From: Paenibacillus sp. V4I3
GTDB taxonomy: Bacteria > Bacillota > Bacilli > Paenibacillales > NBRC-103111
Length of the DNA: 64,000 nucleotides
Assembly: GCF_030817215.1 (NCBI RefSeq)
Contig: NZ_JAUSZA010000001.1
Location: forward strand, 1,524,501-1,588,500
Reading direction: 5' to 3'
This document shows, in pieces, positions 1 to 7,203 of the stretch. The position numbers and the translations under genes were made by a program. The stretch's first letter is position 1. Every line of letters starts with the position of its first letter. The notes beneath the pieces were generated by a model that had not been told where the DNA came from, searched no databases, and saw only the letters and a program-made list of their open reading frames with translations.

Positions 1-1
1 T

Positions 2-241
2 GACGGTAAAATTTTGTCCGGTCCGGATATCATCTCCCGCGGGTTTGTCTATGTTCGTGAGTCGGAAGACCTGATGGATCAAGCCAATATTTTAGCAACA
101 GAAACGATAAATAGGCTTCAAAAAGAAAACGTGAATCAATGGAATGTGCTTAAAACGAATGTAAAAGAAGCTCTAGGAAGACTCTTTTATGAAAAGACGG
201 GCAGAAGACCCGTGATTCTCACCATACTTACGGAAATCTAG
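2..241 (+). CDS. Ribonuclease J, C-terminal end (partial)
   Basis: This is the last 79 codons of a gene that begins before the window. The reading frame is open from base 2. The peptide contains SRGFVYVRES and ends GRRPVILTILTEI, which resembles the C-terminal domain of RNase J, the metallo-beta-lactamase/beta-CASP endo- and 5' exoribonuclease of Firmicutes mRNA turnover. The catalytic domains lie outside the window, so RnjA and RnjB cannot be told apart. A rho-independent terminator follows directly, making this the last gene of its transcript. Confidence 0.85.
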   Translation, partial: DGKILSGPDIISRGFVYVRESEDLMDQANILATETINRLQKENVNQWNVLKTNVKEALGRLFYEKTGRRPVILTILTEI

Positions 242-249
242 CACAAACA

Positions 250-288
250 AGCGGATCCCTTCGGTTTGAAGTCGAATCCGCTTTTTAC
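250..288 (+). terminator. Rho-independent terminator after RNase J
   Basis: AGCGGAT (250-256) pairs with ATCCGCT (276-282) around a 19-base loop and is followed by a T-rich tract. It lies 9 bases after the RNase J stop codon. Confidence 0.8.
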
Positions 289-342
289 TTTATTAACGGA
301 TCACTGTCGATGTATGAGAAAATGTCTTGGGGGAGGAATCAA

Positions 343-1524
343 ATGATCCATTACTGGCTTGTACTACTCACTATTGCCGTCGCAGTCGCCTATATAGCGG
401 ACAAGATCAAACAGCCGTATCCAACATTGCTGGTTATTGCAGGGCTATTGTTGGGGGTCATACCGATTCCTGCTCTGGATGAAATCAAAACGTATGTCGC
501 TTCGGATCACGTCTTTCAAACAGCAGTCATTCTGATCTTTCTGTCAGCTTTAATAGGGGATGCGGCCCTTAAGCTGCATGTTCAAGAATTAAAAGCAAAT
601 AAACGACCGATTCTCTTACTCTCATTGCTAGGTACATTCATTACTTTTGTGCTAATCGCAGGACTTTGTAACGCTCTGTTAGGTCTTTCTTTACAAAAGT
701 CCTTGGTGTTCGGTGCACTAATGGCCGCGACAGACCCTGTGTCGGTGCTTAGCATTTTTAAATCTATGGGATTAAATGAAAAGCTGTCCACGATTGTTGA
801 AGGCGAAAGCTTGGCCAATGATGGTGTAGCCGTTGTTTTATTCAAGATTGCAGCGGTTACAACGGTTCTCAGTGCTTCAGGAACCCTGGAAGGTGCTGTG
901 GAATTCGTGAAAGTTGTCCTCGGCGGTATGATTATTGGTGTGGTCGGAGGATTCATTGCCTCAAGAATTACTTCGAAAATCGATAACTATTTGGTTGAAA
1001 TAGGGCTTTCTATTGTTCTATTCTATGGGGTTTTTGAAATGGCAGAGATGTTTCACCTATCTGGAGTGATTTCCGTCGTATTTGCAGGTCTATTATTGGG
1101 GACATATGGGAAAAAGATTGGGATGTCCGACTTTACACTTGAGAAAATGGACTCCTTCTGGGAAGTGATAGCTTTTATAGCCAATGCTTTAATCTTCCTT
1201 ATGGTAGGGCTAGAGATTTCAAATATTGATTTTACGGACAAATGGCTGGAGATTGGCGGGAGCATTCTGATTGTAGTGGCTGCAAGATTTATTGCAGTCT
1301 ATGTTAGTCTGCTCAGGGATCGTTCGATCCCTAGTGCGTGGAAGCCTATTATTGCTTGGGGCGGTCTGAAGGGTTCCTTATCCATTGCATTGATCCTCAG
1401 TATATCTCCGTCCTTTGAAGGCCGTGACTTATTGTTAGCCATGACCTTCAGTAATGTGGTCTTTTCTCTTCTGATTCAGGGCACTACGGTTAGCAAATTG
1501 GTGTCTAAATTAAAGGTTAGCTAG
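343..1524 (+). CDS. CPA1-family sodium (cation)/proton antiporter
   Basis: This 393-residue, highly hydrophobic membrane protein has about 11-12 predicted helices and should exchange monovalent cations for protons across the cytoplasmic membrane. The family signature is clear: TDPVSVLSIFKSMG followed by VEGESLANDGVAVVLF, with the Asn-Asp pair typical of electroneutral CPA1 (NhaP/NHE) antiporters. There is no long cytoplasmic C-terminal tail. An upstream ATG at 310 exists, but the strong GGGGAGG site at 330-336 is spaced for the ATG at 343, so that start is used. The 3' end overlaps the convergent DoxX gene by 8 bp. The transported cation cannot be read from sequence. Confidence 0.88.
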   Translation: MIHYWLVLLTIAVAVAYIADKIKQPYPTLLVIAGLLLGVIPIPALDEIKTYVASDHVFQTAVILIFLSALIGDAALKLHVQELKANKRPILLLSLLGTFITFVLIAGLCNALLGLSLQKSLVFGALMAATDPVSVLSIFKSMGLNEKLSTIVEGESLANDGVAVVLFKIAAVTTVLSASGTLEGAVEFVKVVLGGMIIGVVGGFIASRITSKIDNYLVEIGLSIVLFYGVFEMAEMFHLSGVISVVFAGLLLGTYGKKIGMSDFTLEKMDSFWEVIAFIANALIFLMVGLEISNIDFTDKWLEIGGSILIVVAARFIAVYVSLLRDRSIPSAWKPIIAWGGLKGSLSIALILSISPSFEGRDLLLAMTFSNVVFSLLIQGTTVSKLVSKLKVS

Positions 1525-1960
1525 CACTGCCAGCCAAGAGAACCGCTGCGAGAAACACGAGCTGCAGCAGCGTTCGAGCGAGCAGCTTAGGCGTAGGTCT
1601 TCCGCCGATGGTTAATCGTTCCCGGGCTGCCTTCACATTGGCTGGAAACATGGCTATTAGCAGCATCGCCAAGCAGATGGAAGCCACGCGGGAGGTAGCG
1701 GGGAGGAGAATGCCGATGGCTCCGGCAATTTCCAGCCAACCAGTGGCAGTAATCAGCCAATTCGGCCTCGGGAATGCGGGTGGAACCATCCGGATCAGGT
1801 CTTGTCGGCTTTTACCCCAGTGAGCGGAAGCGGTAACCAGCAGCATAACGGCTACCGCTCCTTGGAGCGAAGTTTGCCAACCGTCGAAATAGGACCAGCC
1901 GAACAGGCCTAGAACCCTAAATAGCGTAAACGAAACAACAAGCACATAAAAAGGTACCAT
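1517..1960 (-). CDS. DoxX-like four-helix membrane protein
   Basis: A 147-residue protein with four hydrophobic segments and the GWLEIAGAIGILLP motif typical of DoxX/DoxD-like proteins, which often sit in redox or quinone stress operons. A GGAGGG site precedes the ATG. It lies 20 bp downstream of a TetR regulator on the same strand, so the two probably form one autoregulated unit. Catalytic function is not established for most DoxX-like proteins, and none is claimed here. Confidence 0.8.
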   Translation of the reverse strand: MVPFYVLVVSFTLFRVLGLFGWSYFDGWQTSLQGAVAVMLLVTASAHWGKSRQDLIRMVPPAFPRPNWLITATGWLEIAGAIGILLPATSRVASICLAMLLIAMFPANVKAARERLTIGGRPTPKLLARTLLQLVFLAAVLLAGSAS

Positions 1961-1980
1961 GGGTATCCCTCCGTTAAAGT

Positions 1981-2583
1981 CTATTGGCTTGAATTGGCTT
2001 GTAACATATCCCTCATAAACAACGAATAATCTTGGGTATTAAAAGAAGTCCCAGCCAGTGGAATCGAGGATCGCAAACGTAAACCGAGTGAGAGCAGAAC
2101 GAACATCTCCGCTGTTTTGTCCGTATCCACTGATTCCGGAATGACCCCATGTTCTTGGCCAGTCAGTATCCACTGCTTGGATACATGCACAGACCGCTTA
2201 TAATACTGCTTGAGCACATCCGCTATCAGAGGCTGATCCTCTTTTCCAAGTAAATACATCAACACCTTGTTCGTCACGTCCTGACCGTCTTCCAATGCTG
2301 AAAGACTGTCTGTAATCTTCTGCATAGGATTCTCGAATGTTGGGCGGCTTTGATCCACTTCGTTCATAAAACGTTTATTGGTCTCTTCTAGCCGCTCTTG
2401 CAGTACCCAAGCAAAGATTTCGTCTTTACTCTTCACGTAATGGAAAATAGCCCCCTTTGACAATCCTGATTTCTCCATGATGTCTTTCATTGTGATCGAG
2501 TGACACCCTTTTTCCCGTATCAGCTCTTTGGTTGAATCCAGCAGCAGCTTCGTTGTTTGCTGCCTGCGTTCCTCTTGCTTCAA
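1981..2583 (-). CDS. TetR/AcrR-family transcriptional repressor
   Basis: A 200-residue one-component regulator. The N-terminal TetR helix-turn-helix is obvious (TMKDIMEKSGLSKGAIFHYV, then KSKDEIFAWV), followed by a divergent ligand-binding helical domain. The ATG two codons upstream directly abuts the GGAGGG site, while the TTG at 2583 is 6 bases from it, so the TTG is preferred. The downstream DoxX gene is the likely target. An imperfect palindrome at 2652-2668 in its upstream region is a candidate operator. The ligand is unknown. Confidence 0.88.
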   Translation of the reverse strand: MKQEERRQQTTKLLLDSTKELIREKGCHSITMKDIMEKSGLSKGAIFHYVKSKDEIFAWVLQERLEETNKRFMNEVDQSRPTFENPMQKITDSLSALEDGQDVTNKVLMYLLGKEDQPLIADVLKQYYKRSVHVSKQWILTGQEHGVIPESVDTDKTAEMFVLLSLGLRLRSSIPLAGTSFNTQDYSLFMRDMLQANSSQ

Positions 2584-2651
2584 AGTCATCCCTCCGTGTA
2601 CGTTTGTAACCTAATAACGTCGATTATTATAGCTATATCTGAATTATATAT

Positions 2652-2668
2652 ACCGACCATTGGTTTGT
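2652..2668. promoter_or_regulatory. Candidate TetR operator (imperfect palindrome)
   Basis: ACCGACCA T TGGTTTGT forms an inverted repeat with 6 of 8 matched pairs, 70-85 bp upstream of the TetR start. Size and position fit TetR autoregulation. This is inference from symmetry only. Confidence 0.4.
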
Positions 2669-2705
2669 AAATAGGTTTTAATCATTTTTGGAAGGCATAC
2701 AAACA

Positions 2706-2735
2706 AGCGCATGCCACCTAAATGGCGCATGCGCT
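2706..2735 (-). terminator. Hairpin terminator after the dehydrogenase pseudogene
   Basis: AGCGCATGC-rich arms (2706-2718 and 2723-2735) form a long stem with one bulge and a TAAA loop. It lies 18 bp beyond the dehydrogenase stop on the minus strand. The following T tract is interrupted, so strength is uncertain. Confidence 0.6.
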
Positions 2736-2752
2736 AGTTTATATGTCAATAT

Positions 2753-3746
2753 CTAGACAGGCAGCAGAAGCACTTTGCCCGAGGTCATATTTGTCATATA
2801 CTGCTGGATGGCATCTACAGTTTGACTCATCGGGAAGTTTTGACTAATCTCGGTTTGGATATGTGATCCGATTGATTTTTTCATCGAGCCCTGCAGGGCC
2901 AGAAGTTCGAAGATCGATTGTGTTTTCACCCAATCGGATGCCCAGAATCCGGCGATACGTTTCCCGGCGAAAAACAAGATCATCGGCGTTGATCGTTGTC
3001 GTTTTTCCTCCCAGAAGGCCGTATTGGAAAATGGTAGCGCCATCAGGTAGCGCCGACAGCACGAGCCCCGTCAAGTCGCCTCCTACGGCATCAAAGCACA
3101 CGGTAGCTCCTAGCTCATGAGACTTGCGCTTTAAGTCCTGCTCGAAGGTGTCTGAGCTGCTGTTGACGATATGCTGTCCGCCTATTTCTCTCAGCAGCAG
3201 TTCTTGTTCTTCCTTACGAACAACACTAATCACAGGAATACCATGCTCTTTTCCGAGCTTCACTAGGATTCTGCCAAGTGCGCTAGCACCGGCTGTTTGG
3301 ACGATTGCTTTGGATTTATGCTGCTTAGCTATTTTCACCATGGCCATGGCACTCGCCGGATTGACGAAGAAGACGGCACCCTGCTCATCGGATACATGAT
3401 CAGGCAGCACCATGCAGGTCATAGCACTTGCTTTGGTATAGGGCGCCCAGGAGCCGTAAACTTCGGATACGAAGGCGACACGCTTTCCTTTTAGCATTCG
3501 TGCGACAAGGCTGCTGCCTGTCGCGATAACTGTTCCGCATCCTTCCATACCGCCAACCGAAGGCAGTTCTCGTTGTATGCCATAATGACCGTGCAGAAAT
3601 AATAAGTCGTCGGGATTAATGGAGGCAGCATGTACTTTAATCAGCACCTCGCCGCTGTTTATTTCCGGAATGGCAGTCTCGCCAAATTCAATACCTGAAA
3701 TCCCTCCATACTCCTTGATCATAACGGCATTCATTATCTTCGTCAT
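2753..3746 (-). pseudogene. Zinc-type alcohol dehydrogenase-like (MDR) protein, frameshifted
   Basis: Two overlapping frames on the minus strand together make one medium-chain dehydrogenase/reductase of about 330 residues. The first frame (3746 down to about 2970) carries the GroES-like N-terminus (GGMEGCGTVIATG) and the NAD(P)-binding fold (TAGASALGRILVKLG, CFDAVGGDLTG). The second frame continues with FAGKRIAGFWASDW to the stop at 2753. The frames meet at a run of five A (plus strand 2970-2974); removing one base restores DDLVFAGKRIAGFW. The span is 994 bp, one more than a multiple of three. Start: ATG at 3746 behind AAGGTGGG. It is either a recent inactivation or a sequencing error, since no other damage is visible. 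Confidence 0.8.
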
Positions 3747-3823
3747 GCTAGTAAACCCACCTTATCTATTTGCGTATAATGTTCTGTAATGATTATATAT
3801 GACTGCTGCAAAAGTGGGAATAT

Positions 3824-4654
3824 TTATAACTGTCTGATAAATCCATGAGCGATATTGAGATCCGACGGCATGAATTTGGTAGCGCCTGATTTGATCAAAC
3901 CAGCAAGAACGACACAATTAGAGGCAATGGCCCCACGCATCCATTTGGGATCGAAGGGAGAGTTGGCTTCTAAGGTTTGGAGGTCCTGCGCTGCCAATTG
4001 TCTGGTTAGTAGGGTGAAATCATTTCGTTGGCAATACAGATCATCCTCAAGCTCGATCTGGAAATGACGCAAATACGTTTTCTCACCGCCCGTATAAGCA
4101 AACTGCTCTAAGGAAGCCGGTAATCGGCAGGAGAGCCATTTGATACAAGTGGCAATCTGTCTTTGTTCTGGAGGTCCAAGCAAGTTGAATTGTTGGTTAA
4201 GATCCGAGATGCCGAAAGGAATCAGATAAGGAGCCTCGCTTTCGCTCGTGATAATTTGGATGCTGCCTCCCCCGGCATTGATCACATCAAGGTCACTCGG
4301 GATATCCGATTCGGCTATAGCTTTCTTCAGCAAGTCAGCCTCCTCTTTCTGGCTAATGGTTCTGTAAGCAATCCTCAAATTCCTACAAACTTCCTGCATA
4401 TGTTCGGACAAATGAGGTGATCTTCGCATCGCTTCTGTACCAATAGCTTCGATGTCTCCTTGACCAAGGCCTTCGATAAAGGAGCACTGCGTAGAAAGCA
4501 AAGACTTTAAAGTACCTTCAATAGACGGCAGGTCCACCCCGCTCTCCAGAAGCTCCCATGTTAGAACATCCACTTGCTCAATTTGATCGTTTGATTTCCT
4601 GAACACTTTGGCACTATGACTTCCCAAATCCAAAATTAATTTATTACTGTGCAT
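3824..4654 (-). CDS. Ppx/GppA phosphatase-family protein
   Basis: A 276-residue protein of the actin-like ATPase superfamily containing only the Ppx/GppA core. Visible family landmarks are the phosphate-1 loop ILDLGSHSAKVF, IGTEAMRRS, the ISQKEEADLL segment holding the catalytic glutamate region, and NAGGGSIQI in place of the usual DIGGGS. Members hydrolyse polyphosphate or pppGpp. The Asp-to-Asn change in NAGGG departs from the family pattern and may affect metal binding, so activity is uncertain. It is monocistronic, with a GGGTGAG site before the ATG and a good sigma-A promoter flanked by a perfect palindrome. Confidence 0.75.
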   Translation of the reverse strand: MHSNKLILDLGSHSAKVFRKSNDQIEQVDVLTWELLESGVDLPSIEGTLKSLLSTQCSFIEGLGQGDIEAIGTEAMRRSPHLSEHMQEVCRNLRIAYRTISQKEEADLLKKAIAESDIPSDLDVINAGGGSIQIITSESEAPYLIPFGISDLNQQFNLLGPPEQRQIATCIKWLSCRLPASLEQFAYTGGEKTYLRHFQIELEDDLYCQRNDFTLLTRQLAAQDLQTLEANSPFDPKWMRGAIASNCVVLAGLIKSGATKFMPSDLNIAHGFIRQL

Positions 4655-4714
4655 AAGATCTCACCCATTTGTTTTCGTAGTTTGGTTATCCCCAAGCGTG
4701 GCTTCAGAACTCCA

Positions 4715-4770
4715 ATACTAAAGGATCAATGATTTCTATGTCAACCAATTTTTACTAAAAATTAGTAAAA
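4715..4770 (-). promoter_or_regulatory. Promoter and upstream palindrome of the Ppx/GppA gene
   Basis: Read on the minus strand: TTGACA (plus 4739-4744), 18-base spacer, TAGTAT (plus 4715-4720). Five bases upstream of the -35 lies a perfect 9-bp inverted repeat, TTTTACTAA AAA TTAGTAAAA (4750-4770). Its position suits an activator site. The regulator is unknown. Confidence 0.6.
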
Positions 4771-4870
4771 GTTTGTATAAAGATCTAGTTTCAACAAATT
4801 GCATTGTTATACGACACAGATAGCATTAAGCCAGAGGAAATAGATACAAACCTCCCTTATATGTTCATCA

Positions 4871-4908
4871 AAAAAAGATGACCCAATCCTCGAAAGGATT
4901 GGGTCATC
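4871..4908 (-). terminator. Strong terminator of the response regulator gene
   Basis: A perfect 14-bp stem: GATGACCCAATCCT (4877-4890), loop CGAA, AGGATTGGGTCATC (4895-4908). On the minus strand it is followed by a U run (plus-strand A run 4871-4876). It starts 2 bases from the stop codon of the response regulator. Confidence 0.93.
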
Positions 4909-4909
4909 T

Positions 4910-5614
4910 TCACATGACAAATTTATAACCTACGCCCCACACGGTTTTTATGTATTTCGGTTCTTTGGGATTAACTTCAATTTTTCTGCGCAAATTCGTA
5001 ATATGAACATCAATGGCACGGTCGTTTATGTAGGAATCGAAACCGCGTAATGCATTTATGAGATCTTCTCTGCGGTAAACGCGTTCGGGGTGCTCGTACA
5101 GCAGCCGGATAAGCTCGAATTCGGAGAACGTCATTTCGATGGAGTCGCCTCGGACGTAGAGTGTTCTTTTTTCCAAATTAATGTTTAAATCCATGGCTGG
5201 TACGGTAACTTCATGATCTACCTGAAGTTTTGGAGTCTCGGGAGGGTGTCCCAGTTTGAAACGACGTAATAGGGCTTGTATTCTGGCTTTCATCTCATGC
5301 ATACTGAATGGTTTGCATAAGTAATCGTCAGCACCTACGGTGAAGGCTTCAATCTTTTCGCTCACTCTGGAGTCGGATGAAATGACAATAATGGGCACAG
5401 GAGTTATGTTCCGAAGGGAGGTACACAGCTCAGTTCCTTCAAAGTCAGGAAGATTGAGGTCGAGAAGAATGAGATCCGGTTCGAATTCATGCAATGCTGT
5501 AAGGCCTTCCTGACCGTTGTGGGACCTTAGGACTAGGAAGTCTTCCTCTTTCAGATACATACAGATCATTTCTCCGATAATATCATCGTCTTCAATTAGT
5601 AGAACTCTGTCCAT
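4910..5614 (-). CDS. OmpR/PhoB-family response regulator, orphan
   Basis: A 234-residue protein: a receiver domain (about residues 1-115; acidic pair in LIEDDD, phospho-acceptor in LILLDLNLPD, Lys in CKPFS) and a C-terminal winged helix (about 140-234; DVHITNLRRKIE, TVWGVGYKF). The ATG at 5614 has a GGGGGAG site 6 bases upstream and is preferred to a start five codons earlier. No histidine kinase is adjacent on this strand. The divergent operon across a 270-bp gap encodes a REC-EAL protein and a hybrid kinase, which might supply phosphoryl groups; that pairing is inferred. Confidence 0.9.
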   Translation of the reverse strand: MDRVLLIEDDDIIGEMICMYLKEEDFLVLRSHNGQEGLTALHEFEPDLILLDLNLPDFEGTELCTSLRNITPVPIIVISSDSRVSEKIEAFTVGADDYLCKPFSMHEMKARIQALLRRFKLGHPPETPKLQVDHEVTVPAMDLNINLEKRTLYVRGDSIEMTFSEFELIRLLYEHPERVYRREDLINALRGFDSYINDRAIDVHITNLRRKIEVNPKEPKYIKTVWGVGYKFVM

Positions 5615-5708
5615 TAGAAACTCCCCCAAACTAAGCTAAATTTTCCAATTCAAAATTCATGAAATGAACAGAGGGAATGCACGTGCTAACACTTTACTCA
5701 TTAATTCT

Positions 5709-5782
5709 ATTATACTTTGTCGAAATTTAAGAGTAAACCGCTATCATTGACATTTTAAGAGAAATTGTTAGTAAATTATTAG
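5709..5782. promoter_or_regulatory. Divergent promoter region with direct repeats
   Basis: For the response regulator (minus): TTTACT (plus 5732-5737), 17-base spacer, TATAAT (plus 5709-5714). TTTAAGAGWAA occurs twice (5726-5736 and 5754-5764), the first copy covering the -35. A TTGACA lies at 5747-5752 on the plus strand. TTAG elements at 5768 and 5779 are 11 bp apart, the spacing favoured by PhoB/OmpR-type regulators. Autoregulation and control of the plus-strand operon are inferred. Confidence 0.5.
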
Positions 5783-5816
5783 CGAAAATAGAAGGGGGAA
5801 TTCGTACCATTTATGT

Positions 5817-5833
5817 AAGTAACCTAATAAGTG
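5817..5833. repeat. 17-bp intergenic repeat, copy at 5817
   Basis: AAGTAACCTAATAAGTG is found here and identically at 14495-14511. Its 12-base core GTAACCTAATAA recurs at 2606-2617. A TATAAT follows at 5839-5844, in the region upstream of the REC-EAL gene. Confidence 0.7.
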
Positions 5834-5885
5834 GAAAGTATAATAGAGATAATGCGTAATTATTGCTTGTAAGGGTGGTGGGGAA

Positions 5886-7199
5886 ATGGGTCTTTTGGAC
5901 GGGTATGGTGTTCTAATCGTAAGTGAATCAAATGAATTAAGATCGGTAGTAGGGGCCTTAATCGAAAAGGATATACAGTTCGTAATGACAGGTATGGCGA
6001 AGCATGGAAATACCGTACTTGACTGCATCTTGGCTAGTAAACCGGATTTGGTCATCATTGATTTAGATATGGATAACTCAGATGGACTAATTGCGCTTCA
6101 TCTTATTATGAATCATAGTCCTATTCCTGTCGTAGTACTTAGTACGCATACACCCGAAGGTTCTATGAAGACCATTCAAGCGATGCGGCTAGGTGCGGCA
6201 GATTATTTTCATAAAGAAATGTTAGCCCAGGAATTGAAAAATAAAATTGCGACCTCTTATTTTCTAGAACGATGCAAAATGGCCATTCAAAACGGGATTC
6301 AAGGCGTCTATGACTCTCACTTTTATTCAACAGGAATTGCAGAAACAGTTCTTTCTGCCCCCCTGCCACATAGACAAGATCAGTTCCAAAGGCGCATGGA
6401 CATCGAGTTTCACTTGCGAAGAGCGATTGACAATCAGGAGTTTCATCTTGTTTATCAACCAGTCGTTGATGTATTTACGAATCGAATTGTAGGACTAGAG
6501 AGCCTGATTCGTTGGAATAATGCTACTTTGGGTCATGTGCCTCCTTCTGATTTTATCCCTATAGCGGAAGAAAGCGGACTTATTCATGAAATTGGGGAAT
6601 GGGTACTGAAGGAAGCCTGTATGCAGAACAAGCGGTGGCAGGAGGCGGGCCTTTCCAAGGTGTTCGTTGCGGTTAATCTGTCCAGACGACAGTTCAATGA
6701 TAGCCGACTTAGCCGGATGATTCAGACTATTTTGGAGAAAACGGGCTTACAGCCCAAGTACTTGGAGCTCGAAATTACCGAAAGTATGAGTATGCAAGTT
6801 GAGCTGGCCGCAGACGCGCTTCGTCAGCTGAAGAAGCTGGGTGTTCGCGTCGCGATGGATGATTTTGGCACCGGGTACAGCTCACTCGGGTATCTCAGAG
6901 ATTTTCCCATTGATAAATTGAAAATTGACCAATCCTTTATTAAGGGATTGATACAAAGCCAAGTGAATGCGGTTATTGTAAACACAATGGTTACGATGGC
7001 TAGAAATTTGAATCTTCTCGTTGTAGCGGAAGGTGTAGAGACAGAGGAGGAGCTTCAAGTACTTCGGGAGTGCGGCTGCAGGCTGGTTCAAGGCTATTAT
7101 TTTAGCCAGCCGGTCATGGCGAAGCGTATCGAGGAAATGCTGCATCTAGAAACAAACAAACAGGATAGCGTGATTATCCTACATTCTAAGTCGATATAG
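5886..7199 (+). CDS. Receiver-EAL protein, predicted c-di-GMP phosphodiesterase
   Basis: 437 residues. The N-terminal receiver-like domain (about 8-125) resembles the CheB type (SPIPVVVLSTHTPEGS). It keeps the phospho-acceptor Asp59 but has Ser-Glu where the acidic pair should be, so phosphorylation is doubtful. The EAL domain (about 175-425) looks complete: the EAL motif appears as ESL at Glu205, with NLSRRQF, LEITES, DDFGTGYSS, KIDQSF and AEGVETEEEL. It should hydrolyse cyclic di-GMP to pGpG. GTGGTGGGG precedes the ATG. A hybrid kinase starts 4 bp after the stop, so the two are co-transcribed and probably act together in second-messenger signalling. Confidence 0.9.
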   Translation: MGLLDGYGVLIVSESNELRSVVGALIEKDIQFVMTGMAKHGNTVLDCILASKPDLVIIDLDMDNSDGLIALHLIMNHSPIPVVVLSTHTPEGSMKTIQAMRLGAADYFHKEMLAQELKNKIATSYFLERCKMAIQNGIQGVYDSHFYSTGIAETVLSAPLPHRQDQFQRRMDIEFHLRRAIDNQEFHLVYQPVVDVFTNRIVGLESLIRWNNATLGHVPPSDFIPIAEESGLIHEIGEWVLKEACMQNKRWQEAGLSKVFVAVNLSRRQFNDSRLSRMIQTILEKTGLQPKYLELEITESMSMQVELAADALRQLKKLGVRVAMDDFGTGYSSLGYLRDFPIDKLKIDQSFIKGLIQSQVNAVIVNTMVTMARNLNLLVVAEGVETEEELQVLRECGCRLVQGYYFSQPVMAKRIEEMLHLETNKQDSVIILHSKSI

Positions 7200-7203
7200 G
7201 CTG

